A stretch of DNA of 64,000 bases, taken from contig JACJYV010000005.1 in assembly GCA_020635905.1 (NCBI GenBank), positions 434,001 through 498,000 on the forward strand, in the 5' to 3' direction. Under the pieces are notes generated by a model. That model did no database searches, was not told the DNA's origin, and saw only the letters and a program-made list of their open reading frames with translations. Source of the DNA: Bacteroidia bacterium (GTDB lineage Bacteria; Bacteroidota; Bacteroidia; J057; JADKCL01). The translations under genes were made by a program, and so were the position numbers. Of the stretch, positions 33,469-42,113 are shown in pieces. Positions within the stretch are counted from its first letter, which is position 1. The number at the start of each line of letters is the position of its first letter.

Positions 33469-33514
33469 AATGCGTCGCGTAAATTAAATAGTAATCAATC
33501 AAAGTAGAATTGCG

Positions 33515-33862
33515 ATGTTAATGATGATCAAAAAACCCAAATTCAAAGTTTTCAAAGGTGAAAATTCCTTTTACTATTTCACCCTGAAAGCCGGAAATGG
33601 CGAGCCCATTTTGACCAGCCAGCGCTATGTTTCATTGCAGGCCGCCGAAAAAGGCATTCAGTCTGTGATCGAAAATGCCCGCGATGACCGCAGATTTGTC
33701 CGCAAAATCACCGACAATCTGATGTATTACTTTGTGATTAAAGCCCGCAATGGCCAGGTGATTGGATTGAGCGAAGCTTATTCCAGCAAATCTGGCCGCG
33801 AAAGAGGAATCAGGGCCGTAAAGCGTGCCGCACGCGTGGCCAAAATCGAATTCCACAGTTGA
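33515..33862 (+). CDS. YegP-family (DUF1508, UPF0339) protein
   Basis: A 115-residue protein with two tandem DUF1508 repeats of about 50 residues. The first runs from KFKVFKGENSFYYFTLKAGNG to GIQSVIENA; the second runs from MYYFVIKARNGQVIGLSEAYSSKSGRERGI to VKRAA. Family members are small, basic, stress-associated cytoplasmic proteins of unknown activity. The two-repeat length is standard. A strong terminator hairpin follows within 5 bp of the stop codon. Confidence 0.9.
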   Translation: MLMMIKKPKFKVFKGENSFYYFTLKAGNGEPILTSQRYVSLQAAEKGIQSVIENARDDRRFVRKITDNLMYYFVIKARNGQVIGLSEAYSSKSGRERGIRAVKRAARVAKIEFHS

Positions 33863-33866
33863 AAAA

Positions 33867-33905
33867 GAAACGTCCCGAATGGTCGTAAGACCTTCGGGAC
33901 GTTTC
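33867..33905 (+). terminator. Strong terminator hairpin
   Basis: GAAACGTCCCGAA pairs perfectly with TTCGGGACGTTTC (13 bp), and inside it GGTC pairs with GACC around GTAA. It follows the YegP-like gene directly. The T tail is short, so it may act in both directions. Confidence 0.75.
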
Positions 33906-33919
33906 TGGCTGAAAGGTTT

Positions 33920-34136
33920 TATAACGCAAAGTTCGCCAAGAATTTTGGGCCCTCCCGAACGCTTTCGGGATTACGTTGGTTGGGGTGGCAAAGGACGCCA
34001 AGCAAGAAGTCTTATTGGATTTTCACTTTGCGCTCCCGAAAGCTTTCGGGATTGCTCCCTTCAACCCACGAAACGCGGAAAACAGCCTCTTTGCGCACTT
34101 TGCGCGACTCCAAATATTTCAGTTTGCAATTCAAAT
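33920..34136. repeat. Intergenic repeat words
   Basis: CTCCCGAACGCTTTCGGGATT (33951) and CTCCCGAAAGCTTTCGGGATT (34040) are two near-identical palindromes. Between them are AACGCAAAGTTCGCCAAG and GGCAAAGGACGCCAAGC. No gene is seen. Confidence 0.55.
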
Positions 34137-35540
34137 TTATTTCCGCCTCACATAAACCCGCCCTTTGGCCAGCAAATCCCCGTCCGCCAACCTGCTGATC
34201 ACGTACCTGTAGCTGCCATCCGCCAGATTTTCAGCGCCCCAGTAAGCGTGGAGAGGAGAAATTTCCTGAACCAGACTGCCATTTTCCGCATAGATTTTCG
34301 CTGTGTAATCCGTGGGGTTCAAGGCGTCGGACAGGATCACCATCCAGGTGTCGTTGAATCCGTCTCCGTTGGGGGTAATCAGCTCAGACACAAACAAATC
34401 CTGATTGGGAAGAATAGGAATGGAAAGGGTGTCCGTTTCTCCCACACATCCCTGATCCGTTACCGGGGTGAAGGAAAAAATGATGAAGCCCGGATACAGT
34501 TCATTCAGATTAATGCTGCCCGTGTTGAGGTAGCCTGTCTGGCCAAAATTGATAGACCCTGCCTGGCCATTTTGGGTGTTGGGGGTCACATTCTGGGTGC
34601 CGAAGTACATCCAGTTCAGATTCGTGTTATTGACGTCCACGGAATATTCCACTTCCAGATCGTCGCCATTTTGCAGGGAGTGAGGATAGCTGGTAATCCA
34701 GGCTGCAGGTTCGGGCCAGACTGTGATGGTCATGGAATCAACTTCCGAGCAACCTCCCCAAATGGGCGAAAACTGAGCATTAACCTTGATCACGTCTCCG
34801 TTTTGGATGGTTAGCCCCACATCTGAGAGCGGTGAAAATTGATTTTCAGACCCAGATTTGAGCAGAATTCCATTCACATACCAGAAAAAATCCGTGTTTC
34901 CCACTCCTGTCATGACATTCTGGGCCACAAAAACGGGATTGGTTCCTTCGCAAATCTCTGTTCCGCCCCCCTGCAGCTCAAGCACAGGCTCGGGAGCCAG
35001 GTAGATATTAACCTGAGTTTGGTACGTGGCAGGACAGGGTCCACCCACGGTATGATTGATCAGAAAGGGCCCACCCACCAGAGAACTGGCCAGGTCAATT
35101 TCGCCCGTAACTGTATTGAGGAAAACGGATCCTGTATTTTCAGAAAATGTCCCTAAAATATTGGAAATGGTGTCAGGAATGGGGTTGGCCGAATTTTTAC
35201 AATAATTCAGTTCGGGATAAGAAAAATAAGCATCTCCCTGGGCATTCACCAGAACGGAATCCGTGGCAACCGTAATTCCGTCCGTCAGGGTGACGGCCCG
35301 GGTACCAGCCGCAACCTGACTGGAAACAGTCAGGGTCACGGAATTGGCAGAATTGATTACAAAGTTTGCAGGAATGCCACCCACCACCACTGAGGTGAGA
35401 TTGGAGAATCCGCTGCCAGATACGTTGAGGTCAGAACCCGCACAAACCGGGTCTGGATTGAGACTGGAAATATTGATTTGAGCCTGAAGGCCGCCCCCCA
35501 AAATCAGGAGCAAAACTGCCAGTAGTGTGTAATTTTTCAT
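34137..35540 (-). CDS. TIG-domain surface protein with type B (gliding-type) T9SS domain
   Basis: A 467-residue protein with a signal peptide (MKNYTLLAVLLLILGGGLQAQ). An IPT/TIG domain follows (about 25-105: PDPVCAGSDLNVSGSGFSNL, VVVGGIPANF). The middle is beta-rich with repeated 'YCKN...IPDTIS' and 'TGEIDL' phrases shared with the two upstream paralogues. The C terminus is a type B (CHU_C) domain: LITPNGDGFNDTW, then AKIYAENGSLVQEI and DGSYRYVISRL. Type B cargo needs a PorP/SprF-like partner, and one is encoded 18 bp upstream. It is the last gene of a four-gene minus-strand unit. Confidence 0.85.
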   Translation of the reverse strand: MKNYTLLAVLLLILGGGLQAQINISSLNPDPVCAGSDLNVSGSGFSNLTSVVVGGIPANFVINSANSVTLTVSSQVAAGTRAVTLTDGITVATDSVLVNAQGDAYFSYPELNYCKNSANPIPDTISNILGTFSENTGSVFLNTVTGEIDLASSLVGGPFLINHTVGGPCPATYQTQVNIYLAPEPVLELQGGGTEICEGTNPVFVAQNVMTGVGNTDFFWYVNGILLKSGSENQFSPLSDVGLTIQNGDVIKVNAQFSPIWGGCSEVDSMTITVWPEPAAWITSYPHSLQNGDDLEVEYSVDVNNTNLNWMYFGTQNVTPNTQNGQAGSINFGQTGYLNTGSINLNELYPGFIIFSFTPVTDQGCVGETDTLSIPILPNQDLFVSELITPNGDGFNDTWMVILSDALNPTDYTAKIYAENGSLVQEISPLHAYWGAENLADGSYRYVISRLADGDLLAKGRVYVRRK

Positions 35541-35558
35541 TTTTCGTGAGTTTGAGGG

Positions 35559-36491
35559 TTAGTTGACAGAATTTACACCAAAGCGCCAGTTCAGACCCAG
35601 CTCGAGATCGGGTCCAAAAATCCTGCTGTTGTTCAGGGGAGCTTCAAAGAGCAAACTGAGCCCGAGCCGCTGGCCAGCTTTGCCTTCAAACAGGCGCGCT
35701 CCCACCATGGCGTGCACCGCCTTCCAATCCCAACGGTAGCCAGCGGCAGCAGTCAGACCGCGCTCAGTAAATTCTACCCGGGCGCCTAAATCCAGACTTC
35801 CGAAAGAAAACCGCTGGTTGGCACGCAGCAGGTTGCGGTACATTACCTGGGGACTGAGGCAAATTCCATCTCCCAGAAAAACATCACCCCTTGCCAGGAC
35901 GGTAAGCTGGGGGTAGAAGGCGTAGCCGGGAAATTCACCCGAAAACAGGGTGCCCGGAATCTGTGAGACGGCTGCGCTGAACAATCCGCCAAATTTTTTG
36001 CCGGTTAGGGCATATTCCACCCCGGCGGTGGCATCCAGATCGATCACCGAGCCAGGAGTGGCGAGCGGATCGGCCGGGTTGAAAATCACCAACTTGCTGT
36101 AATTCCAGATCACCGAGTTGAAGCCCAGATTTACCCCCAGTGAAAGGCGGTGAAAATCGTTTTTCAGCAGGTGAGCTGCCACACCTCCGTTGAGTTTCAG
36201 GCGTTGGTTGGCAGCGAAATGCACCAGTTGCAGGTTGGCGCCCCAGCCAAAAACTTTGTTTTTGCCTATTCCCGGGCTTTGCAAAGCCAGCAACTGGCCA
36301 TGGGCCAGCCCGCTGAAGCCCAGGTGTCTTTGCTGGTGAATCAGAGTGAGGCGAAACTGGTCCGTGGCTCCGTACTGAGCGGGATTGAATAATTCGCTTT
36401 GATAAAAGAAATGGGTGGGGTTGAAATCCTGCTGGGCAAAACCTGTCACTGCAAGGCATAGTCCCAGGAGAAGTAAGGTGAAATTTTTCAT
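35559..36491 (-). CDS. PorP/SprF-family T9SS outer-membrane protein
   Basis: A 310-residue protein with a signal peptide (MKNFTLLLLGLCLAVTGFAQQ). The mature start is the family's DFNPTHFFYQSELFNPAQYGATDQFRL-type segment (the usual motif is 'NPA..G'), followed by LTLIHQQRHLGFSG and a series of barrel strands that end in GLNWRFGVN. PorP/SprF proteins sit in the outer membrane and help export or anchor type B T9SS cargo. Its place between a type A and a type B cargo gene supports that role. An ATG two codons upstream is also possible. Confidence 0.85.
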   Translation of the reverse strand: MKNFTLLLLGLCLAVTGFAQQDFNPTHFFYQSELFNPAQYGATDQFRLTLIHQQRHLGFSGLAHGQLLALQSPGIGKNKVFGWGANLQLVHFAANQRLKLNGGVAAHLLKNDFHRLSLGVNLGFNSVIWNYSKLVIFNPADPLATPGSVIDLDATAGVEYALTGKKFGGLFSAAVSQIPGTLFSGEFPGYAFYPQLTVLARGDVFLGDGICLSPQVMYRNLLRANQRFSFGSLDLGARVEFTERGLTAAAGYRWDWKAVHAMVGARLFEGKAGQRLGLSLLFEAPLNNSRIFGPDLELGLNWRFGVNSVN

Positions 36492-36510
36492 GGTCATATT
36501 TTGAAGAGGA

Positions 36511-37851
36511 TTAATTGCTTTTGATGATTTTGTGCACTTCCTGACCCTGACGGTTTTGGAAGGTGAGGAAGTAGATTCCCGCTGAAAGATCCGTGAGGGA
36601 AATTTCCTGACGGCCGGACCTGAGATCGTGCCTTGCCCAAACGGTTTTTCCGTCCGGGCGACTCAGACTCAGGGAATAATTTTCAGTGGGAGTGGAAGTA
36701 AATTCAACCCAAACCTGTCCATTGGCCGGATTGGGATAAACCTGCATGGCACCTTCGCCCCTTCCTTCCTCCAGTCCAAGGGGGCATTGTTGAATGATCA
36801 GGTTAAAAGTATAGGTTTCTGCACAGGGACCTTCGGGTTGGTAAGTGATAATGAAAGGGCCGCCCGTACCCGAAGCGCTGAGGTCAATCTCGCCAGTGGT
36901 GTCATTCACAAAAACCACACTTCCCGTTTGCTCCGTGAAAATGCCCGGGGTGAATCCCTTGATGAGAGGGATTGGATTGGGATCATTTATGCAATACACG
37001 GTTTGGGGATAGGAAAAAACCCCGGGATGGGCCTGAAGAATTTCGATTGTATCCCGGGCTGACCGTGGGCATTGTCCGGGAAGGGAGTAAAGAATCTCAT
37101 AAATTCCGGGTGTGCTATTCGAAAAATCGATCAAACCAACGTAGGGACTCAGGTAAGAAAGCGCTCCACCGCCGCTGTTCAGGTAGTGAAAAGTGAAAAA
37201 TCCGGTCGAATCGCCCCAAATAATTAAAGGTTTATCGTCGGGTGCATTTTGGCAATATTGGTCCTTCAGGAACATTATTTGGGGGATATTGGCATTCAGC
37301 AAATCAATGCTTTGAGACTGGCTGTACTGGCACCCGGCAGCCGTGGTGGTGGTGTATGTCACCGTGACAATTCCCCAGGTCGTATAATTGGAGGCAAATT
37401 CACCAGTCTGACTGTTCAGATTGGGCACAGAATTCCCCGAAAACACCCCGCCAGCAGTCGTGACTGAATCGGGTAAAATCAGGGTTGAATCTGAACAATA
37501 GGAAGGCTGATAGCTGAACCAGGGATCGAGATATTCAACATTCACGGTGGCCGAACCAGAAGAATTGCCGTTGCTTACCACCACGGTATATGCACCCGTT
37601 GAGTTAATCGCTGACGGAATTTCCGCAATCAGTTGTTGGGAAGTCGCACCCAGGATGGTGGCAGCATGCCCACCTACGGTGACGGAGGTTGCAGTATTCA
37701 GTCCCGTGCCCGAAACGCTGAAGGGAGCGCCCACGCAGGCCGGGTTGGGGATGACGCTGTTGACCGTGATCTGGGCCGAAATAAGCGAGGGCAAAACCAG
37801 GGCCAACAGGATAAAGAGGGATTTTCTGATGAGATTTAATTTTTGGAGCAT
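36511..37851 (-). CDS. TIG-domain surface protein with type A T9SS domain (paralogue 2)
   Basis: A 446-residue protein with a signal peptide (about 1-26, ending LISAQ). The TIG domain (about 27-110) reads VIPNPACVGAPFSVSGTGLN and VTVGGHAATI. The middle shares YCINDPNPIPLIKG, VVFVNDTTGEIDLSASGTGG and ETYTFNLIIQ with the neighbouring proteins. The C terminus MQVYPNPANGQVWVEF, LSRPDGKTVWA and SAGIYFLTFQ is a type A T9SS domain. It lies 10 bp after the paralogue at 37862 and 19 bp before PorP/SprF. It is probably displayed on the surface. Confidence 0.85.
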   Translation of the reverse strand: MLQKLNLIRKSLFILLALVLPSLISAQITVNSVIPNPACVGAPFSVSGTGLNTATSVTVGGHAATILGATSQQLIAEIPSAINSTGAYTVVVSNGNSSGSATVNVEYLDPWFSYQPSYCSDSTLILPDSVTTAGGVFSGNSVPNLNSQTGEFASNYTTWGIVTVTYTTTTAAGCQYSQSQSIDLLNANIPQIMFLKDQYCQNAPDDKPLIIWGDSTGFFTFHYLNSGGGALSYLSPYVGLIDFSNSTPGIYEILYSLPGQCPRSARDTIEILQAHPGVFSYPQTVYCINDPNPIPLIKGFTPGIFTEQTGSVVFVNDTTGEIDLSASGTGGPFIITYQPEGPCAETYTFNLIIQQCPLGLEEGRGEGAMQVYPNPANGQVWVEFTSTPTENYSLSLSRPDGKTVWARHDLRSGRQEISLTDLSAGIYFLTFQNRQGQEVHKIIKSN

Positions 37852-37861
37852 GGGTTTGATG

Positions 37862-39262
37862 TTAGGGGTTCAGAATAAGTTTTTGGGTGAAAGTTCCGGA
37901 TCGGGTTTGTACTTCCAGCAGATACATGCCCGAGGGGAGAGCGGGCAATTCCAGGCGCATGGAGGGTTGGGTTGAAGCTGGAAAATACCATTCCTGCATT
38001 TTTTGACCCTGAATTGAAATCAGATTGATTCTCAGGCCACTACCAGAATGGGGATCATAATCCACCTGCAAAAAGCTGGAAGCGGGATTGGGATAAATCC
38101 TGAAACCTGAATTACGTACTTCATTCTGCCCGGTAATTCCACTGCATGAATCAGAGCCCGTGTAAATGATGAGGTTCACGGTATAGGTAGCCGGGCAGAG
38201 TCCTGTGGTGTGGTAGGTGATCGGAAAAGGACCTCCCGAGGCACTGGCCGAAAGGTCAATTTCACCTGTTACAGAATCCACAAAGACCACACTCTGGGTC
38301 AACTCCTTGAAATAGCCTCCCGGGCTGCCGTTGATGGTGGGAATGGTGACTGAGTTGGGTTCATTTTGGCAAAAATGATCTGATGGATAGGAAAAAGTGG
38401 GATCGTCCTGGGCAATGACCGTAACCGTATCGCCCGGGCCAGCCACACAATATCCTGGAACCTGGTAGAAAAGCTCATAAGTGCCGGGAAAAGTAAGGGC
38501 AAAATTGGTCAGGCCTTCTATGTTGCTGATAAACAAAAGGCTTCCCCACGGATTTCCCAGGCTGTAGGAGTAGAAACTTCCCGTGGAATCTCCTCCAATC
38601 AGCAGAGGCTTTTCTGGGAAATCAGCCTGACAAAAGGTGTCTCTGCTGTAAAAGTATTGTACATTTTTCACGGGCAAAATTTCAAACCAGGCTGTATCAG
38701 AATTTTGACAACCACCCGATGAGGCAACAGTATGGATCACTGCATACTGGCCGGGAGCAGAAAGTTGAGGTTGAATGCCACCCGTTACGCTGTCCAGCAC
38801 CAGGCTGTCGCAGGATTGATTCCCGGGCAGAAAGGCACAGGAATAGCTGCCTGCGTTGGCAAAAGACACTGGCAGACTGAGGGGTTCGTCCTGGCAGTAG
38901 GATTCCTCCATGCTGAAAGCAGGATTGGGATTTTCAAACGTTTGGCTGAAACTGGCATTGCTGCTTCCGTCGCTCACATTTACGGTATAAGCACCTGCCG
39001 GCCCGGGAAAATTCCAGTGGCCGGCCACTGCTGTGGGGGTCACCAGGGAAATCACGGCCGACCCGGGAGTTCCATTGACGATAACAGAGTTGACATTTCC
39101 CAGACCTGAGCCAAAAATGGCAAAGGAGCCGCCTGGCAGACAGCCCGGTCCGGGCAGGATGCTGTCAATGACCACCTGGCCGAAGGCCGGGGACGTGTAC
39201 AGGCAAAACAGTAAGGCAATCAATCCCCCGAACCTGGGAATCAGGTGAGTTCGTTTTCTCAT
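37862..39262 (-). CDS. TIG-domain surface protein with type A T9SS domain (paralogue 1)
   Basis: A 466-residue protein, first in the four-gene unit. The signal peptide is MRKRTHLIPRFGGLIALLFC onward, ending in AFG-Q near residue 28. The TIG domain has LPGPGCLPGGSFAIFGSGLGNV and VIVNGTPGSAV. The middle repeats CQNEPNSVTIPTINGSPGGY and VVFVDSVTGEIDLSASASGG, almost the same phrases as its neighbour. The end FRIYPNPASSFLQVDY, LISIQGQKMQEW and PSGMYLLEVQT is a type A sorting domain. Together the three paralogues look like tandem duplications that acquired different sorting tails. Confidence 0.85.
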   Translation of the reverse strand: MRKRTHLIPRFGGLIALLFCLYTSPAFGQVVIDSILPGPGCLPGGSFAIFGSGLGNVNSVIVNGTPGSAVISLVTPTAVAGHWNFPGPAGAYTVNVSDGSSNASFSQTFENPNPAFSMEESYCQDEPLSLPVSFANAGSYSCAFLPGNQSCDSLVLDSVTGGIQPQLSAPGQYAVIHTVASSGGCQNSDTAWFEILPVKNVQYFYSRDTFCQADFPEKPLLIGGDSTGSFYSYSLGNPWGSLLFISNIEGLTNFALTFPGTYELFYQVPGYCVAGPGDTVTVIAQDDPTFSYPSDHFCQNEPNSVTIPTINGSPGGYFKELTQSVVFVDSVTGEIDLSASASGGPFPITYHTTGLCPATYTVNLIIYTGSDSCSGITGQNEVRNSGFRIYPNPASSFLQVDYDPHSGSGLRINLISIQGQKMQEWYFPASTQPSMRLELPALPSGMYLLEVQTRSGTFTQKLILNP

Positions 39263-39359
39263 AAATCAGAAATTAAAGAAGGGTTCAACAATGATTACCT
39301 TCCAAAGTTGCCAATTCAGGAAGTTTTCTTTTCGAACAAAATTTCAGAAGAATTTTGGT

Positions 39360-40271
39360 TTATTTCTGAAACCAGATGCGGATATCGACCGGGTGGTGGT
39401 CTGAAAGACTTTTGTGTTCAGGCGACCATTGCGACTCAATGATGGGAATCTGGCGGTCGAGCCAGGGCTCTGCACAACCGTTGCCACGATACAATATAAA
39501 ATCAATGCGATGGCGCTTGGTTTGTTGTTCGGGTTTTTTGCGCAGGTCGTTGGTTTGGGAATCCGTGGTAAACTGGCGCTCACCCGAGTAGGGCCCGTCC
39601 ACGGCCTGGAAAGTTTGCAGCATGAAATCATAACGGGGTTCATCGTGGCGGGTATTCATGTCGCCACACACAAACTGAGGCACTCCTTCCCGCTGGTTGG
39701 GCTCCAGTAGTAATTCGGCAATTTCGGTCATCTGACTGCGGCGCACGCTGTCGGGTCCGCCTGCGTTCAGGTGGGTGCCCACCACCTGAAAATCCTGTCC
39801 TTCCCAGCTTCCTTCCAGCATCAGGGCACCTTTGCGGGCCAGTTTATCGTCTGAGGTGGCGACCTGGGTAAATTGAATTTCGTTGAGATATTTCAGGGGA
39901 ATGCGACTTACAATCCAGATGCCGCTGTTGGTGCGGTGATCGAGTCCGCCGCGGTTGGCCGGGCCATACTGCCAGGGAAAGGCATCGCCCAGGCCTTTGC
40001 GCAAAATGCGCCGTGATTTCCTGAAAAAAGCTTCCTGAAAAATGATCACCTGATAGTCTGAATCCTTCAGGACGCGGGCAATGTGGCGGGCCCGTTCGGG
40101 CTTGTCGAAGCGGGAGACAAAGCGGGGCAGCATGGCAATATTCCACGATAGAATGGGAAGTGGATTGCGATAAGAAGACGGGTTTTCCGGGGGATTTTGT
40201 CCCTTGGAAAATGAAATTCCGCCCCAAAAACAAACGAAAGCCAGGAGAATTATCCGAACATTTTTTGCCAT
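39360..40271 (-). CDS. Sphingomyelinase-like endonuclease/exonuclease/phosphatase family protein
   Basis: A 303-residue protein with a signal peptide (about residues 1-24). It has the full EEP metal-phosphoesterase motif set: LSWNIAMLP (Asn44), IIFQEAF (Glu80), GTHLNAGG (His167), CGDMNTRHD (Asp204, Asn206), HRIDFIL and SDHHPV (Asp291, His292). The order, the 'IAMLP' motif and the spacing fit bacterial neutral sphingomyelinases better than DNase- or ExoIII-like members. Expected reaction: cleavage of a phosphodiester in a sphingo- or phospholipid outside the inner membrane. Its first 22 bp overlap the end of the GNAT gene, so the two share an operon. Confidence 0.8.
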   Translation of the reverse strand: MAKNVRIILLAFVCFWGGISFSKGQNPPENPSSYRNPLPILSWNIAMLPRFVSRFDKPERARHIARVLKDSDYQVIIFQEAFFRKSRRILRKGLGDAFPWQYGPANRGGLDHRTNSGIWIVSRIPLKYLNEIQFTQVATSDDKLARKGALMLEGSWEGQDFQVVGTHLNAGGPDSVRRSQMTEIAELLLEPNQREGVPQFVCGDMNTRHDEPRYDFMLQTFQAVDGPYSGERQFTTDSQTNDLRKKPEQQTKRHRIDFILYRGNGCAEPWLDRQIPIIESQWSPEHKSLSDHHPVDIRIWFQK

Positions 40272-40786
40272 TTTTCCCTTTCAATTGCAAAACATTTCAC
40301 CTCAATTTCATAATGTTTTCCCATTCCCGAGTAATCCATCCCTATTTTTTCCAGCACCCGTGAGGAACCCAGGTTGTCTGGATGGGTGATGCCCACCAGG
40401 CGGGGTAGTCCCAGCAGCCTGAATCCCAAATCGAGCATCATGCCGGCCGCTTCTGTGGCCAGCCCATTGCCCCAGTAACGGCGATGCAGACGGTATCCCA
40501 CCTCGATTTCCCCGCTTTCCTCCAGATGCTGAATTACTGCCAAACCCATAAAATCCTCACTTTCCGCCGCTTCCAGCACATATTTGCCCAGCCCGGGATT
40601 TTCCTCAGCATATTTGAGCGCTTTCAGCAGATATTCGAAGGATTCTGGACGGTTTCTGATTTTGGGAAAATACTCCATGACCCGTACATCGCTGTCCAGC
40701 CTGTAAAGGTCGCCCTGATCACGCAAACTCAGGGGCCGCAATGCGAATCGCCCGGATGGAGAGGGGATTTTCTCAGGAATTTCCAT
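40250..40786 (-). CDS. RimJ/RimL-type GNAT acetyltransferase
   Basis: A 178-residue GNAT protein of the RimJ/RimL group. Seen: SGRFALRPLSLRDQGDLYRL at the N terminus, then VGYRLHRRYWGNGLATEAAGMML with the acetyl-CoA loop RRYWGNGLA, and LVGITHPDNLGSSRVLEKIGM near the end, the family's N..S..vleKlGF motif. It probably acetylates an N-terminal or side-chain amine. The start was placed at MEIPEKIPS because the 12 upstream codons are unlike the family. It overlaps the phosphodiesterase gene by 22 bp. Confidence 0.85.
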   Translation of the reverse strand: MEIPEKIPSPSGRFALRPLSLRDQGDLYRLDSDVRVMEYFPKIRNRPESFEYLLKALKYAEENPGLGKYVLEAAESEDFMGLAVIQHLEESGEIEVGYRLHRRYWGNGLATEAAGMMLDLGFRLLGLPRLVGITHPDNLGSSRVLEKIGMDYSGMGKHYEIEVKCFAIEREKWQKMFG

Positions 40787-40840
40787 AGCGTACAATCTAA
40801 GGGTAAAGCCCTTTTTTCGCAAATCCCGCTTTGCGAACCT

Positions 40841-41932
40841 CTATAGATTTTGCACCACTTTAATTACTGAGCCAGCCAGTTCCAGCCCGCCAAAAAACAA
40901 CCCAATCCCAAATACTTTGTGCTGGGCGGTCAGTTTCATGAAGGCAATGGGCAGAGCCGTGACCGAAACCAGGGCAAACCCAATGGGGAAAAGGGCCATG
41001 CAGAAGAAGGAAATCCAGCCTTCGTTGAGGTAAAATCCCATGGCCAGCAGGGCTACCACCAAAAATCCAGAGATGACGGCCCGTCCCAGGGGCTTGTTTT
41101 CGAGCAGCTTACCCAAAGGGTAAGAGATCAGAGCGGCAAAGCCAATCAGCAGCGCGGTCAGGGTGTTGCCAGTCAGGCTGCCATCGAGCACGAAAGGCAC
41201 CCGCTTATCGGCCCAGCCGGGAAACTGATCAAAAAAGAGGGCCACGGCAATTCCCATCAGAATGCCCAGTCCGAGCACCAGGGGAAAATTGGATTTGTCA
41301 ATTTTATAAGCCTCTGCATTCTCGTGTTCGCCCGTGGCGGGAACCAGCTTTTTGGCTGCTTTGGTAAACCACCAGCCCGTGCCAAAGACCAGCAGACCGC
41401 CAGCAGCAAAGGTGATGGGGGCCCCAAAATAGCTGGCGATGTCGAGCAGGACGGGCTCAATAGCCGCGGTAAGATCGGCCAGCACGGCAAAAATGGCCAT
41501 CACGGAAGTGAGTTTGGCCGGGGGCACAAACATTTCCACCGAGGAAATGGCCGGGCTGTGAAAGATATTCATGGAAATCAGCCACAAGACAATCATGACC
41601 GGAAAAAGCATGCGAATGATGCCGCCTGGCTCCGTAAATATGGTGACTGCCACCACCATGAACACCATGGACACGAAACTCACCCCGATGTTGACGATGG
41701 GGAAGCGGGTGCCCCCTTTGCTGCGCATGCGGTCGGCAATCAGGCCCGCTATGGGCGGGGTCACAAACAGGATAATCCCCTGCACGACCAGCAAAAACAG
41801 GGTTAGTTCCGTAAATTTGAATTGTTGCAGCAGGACAGGCTGATATTCATGGTAGGCGATCCAGGAGATCAGGATGGCGAGGTCGAGACCGAGTAGGGGG
41901 ATAATTTGGGCCCAGCGTATGGTGGTGTTCAT
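40841..41932 (-). CDS. MFS-type transporter
   Basis: A 363-residue protein with about eleven hydrophobic helices. The cytoplasmic loop GLIADRMRSKGGTRFPIVN matches the conserved 'G-x3-D-R' loop between helices 2 and 3 of MFS transporters, in a form close to the sugar/cation symporter-like (SLC45/GPH) branch. A second half begins after a hydrophilic stretch (about 195-212), and SYPLGKLLENKPLGR is the matching loop there. Length is near the lower limit for MFS proteins. The substrate is unknown. Confidence 0.7.
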   Translation of the reverse strand: MNTTIRWAQIIPLLGLDLAILISWIAYHEYQPVLLQQFKFTELTLFLLVVQGIILFVTPPIAGLIADRMRSKGGTRFPIVNIGVSFVSMVFMVVAVTIFTEPGGIIRMLFPVMIVLWLISMNIFHSPAISSVEMFVPPAKLTSVMAIFAVLADLTAAIEPVLLDIASYFGAPITFAAGGLLVFGTGWWFTKAAKKLVPATGEHENAEAYKIDKSNFPLVLGLGILMGIAVALFFDQFPGWADKRVPFVLDGSLTGNTLTALLIGFAALISYPLGKLLENKPLGRAVISGFLVVALLAMGFYLNEGWISFFCMALFPIGFALVSVTALPIAFMKLTAQHKVFGIGLFFGGLELAGSVIKVVQNL

Positions 41933-42053
41933 AAGGATGATTTTTTGGAGTAATTAACCTACGATATCAGACCCCGTTCAGATTTTTGTGGTCCATCATC
42001 AAATTAAGGGAATTTTGCATTTTTCCCTGCAATTCCTGGCCATTCCCACAAAA

Positions 42054-42085
42054 AAACCTCCCCTGTTGGCTGACAGAGGAGGTTT
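42054..42085 (-). terminator. Terminator of the lipoprotein gene
   Basis: AAACCTCC pairs with GGAGGTTT and inside it CTGT with ACAG, around a short loop. On the minus strand it is followed by a run of T (complement of the A-run at 42048-42056). It is placed 29 bp after the stop of the lipoprotein gene. Confidence 0.7.
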
Positions 42086-42113
42086 GGAAGGCTTGTTTGG
42101 GCAGTTATCCGGG

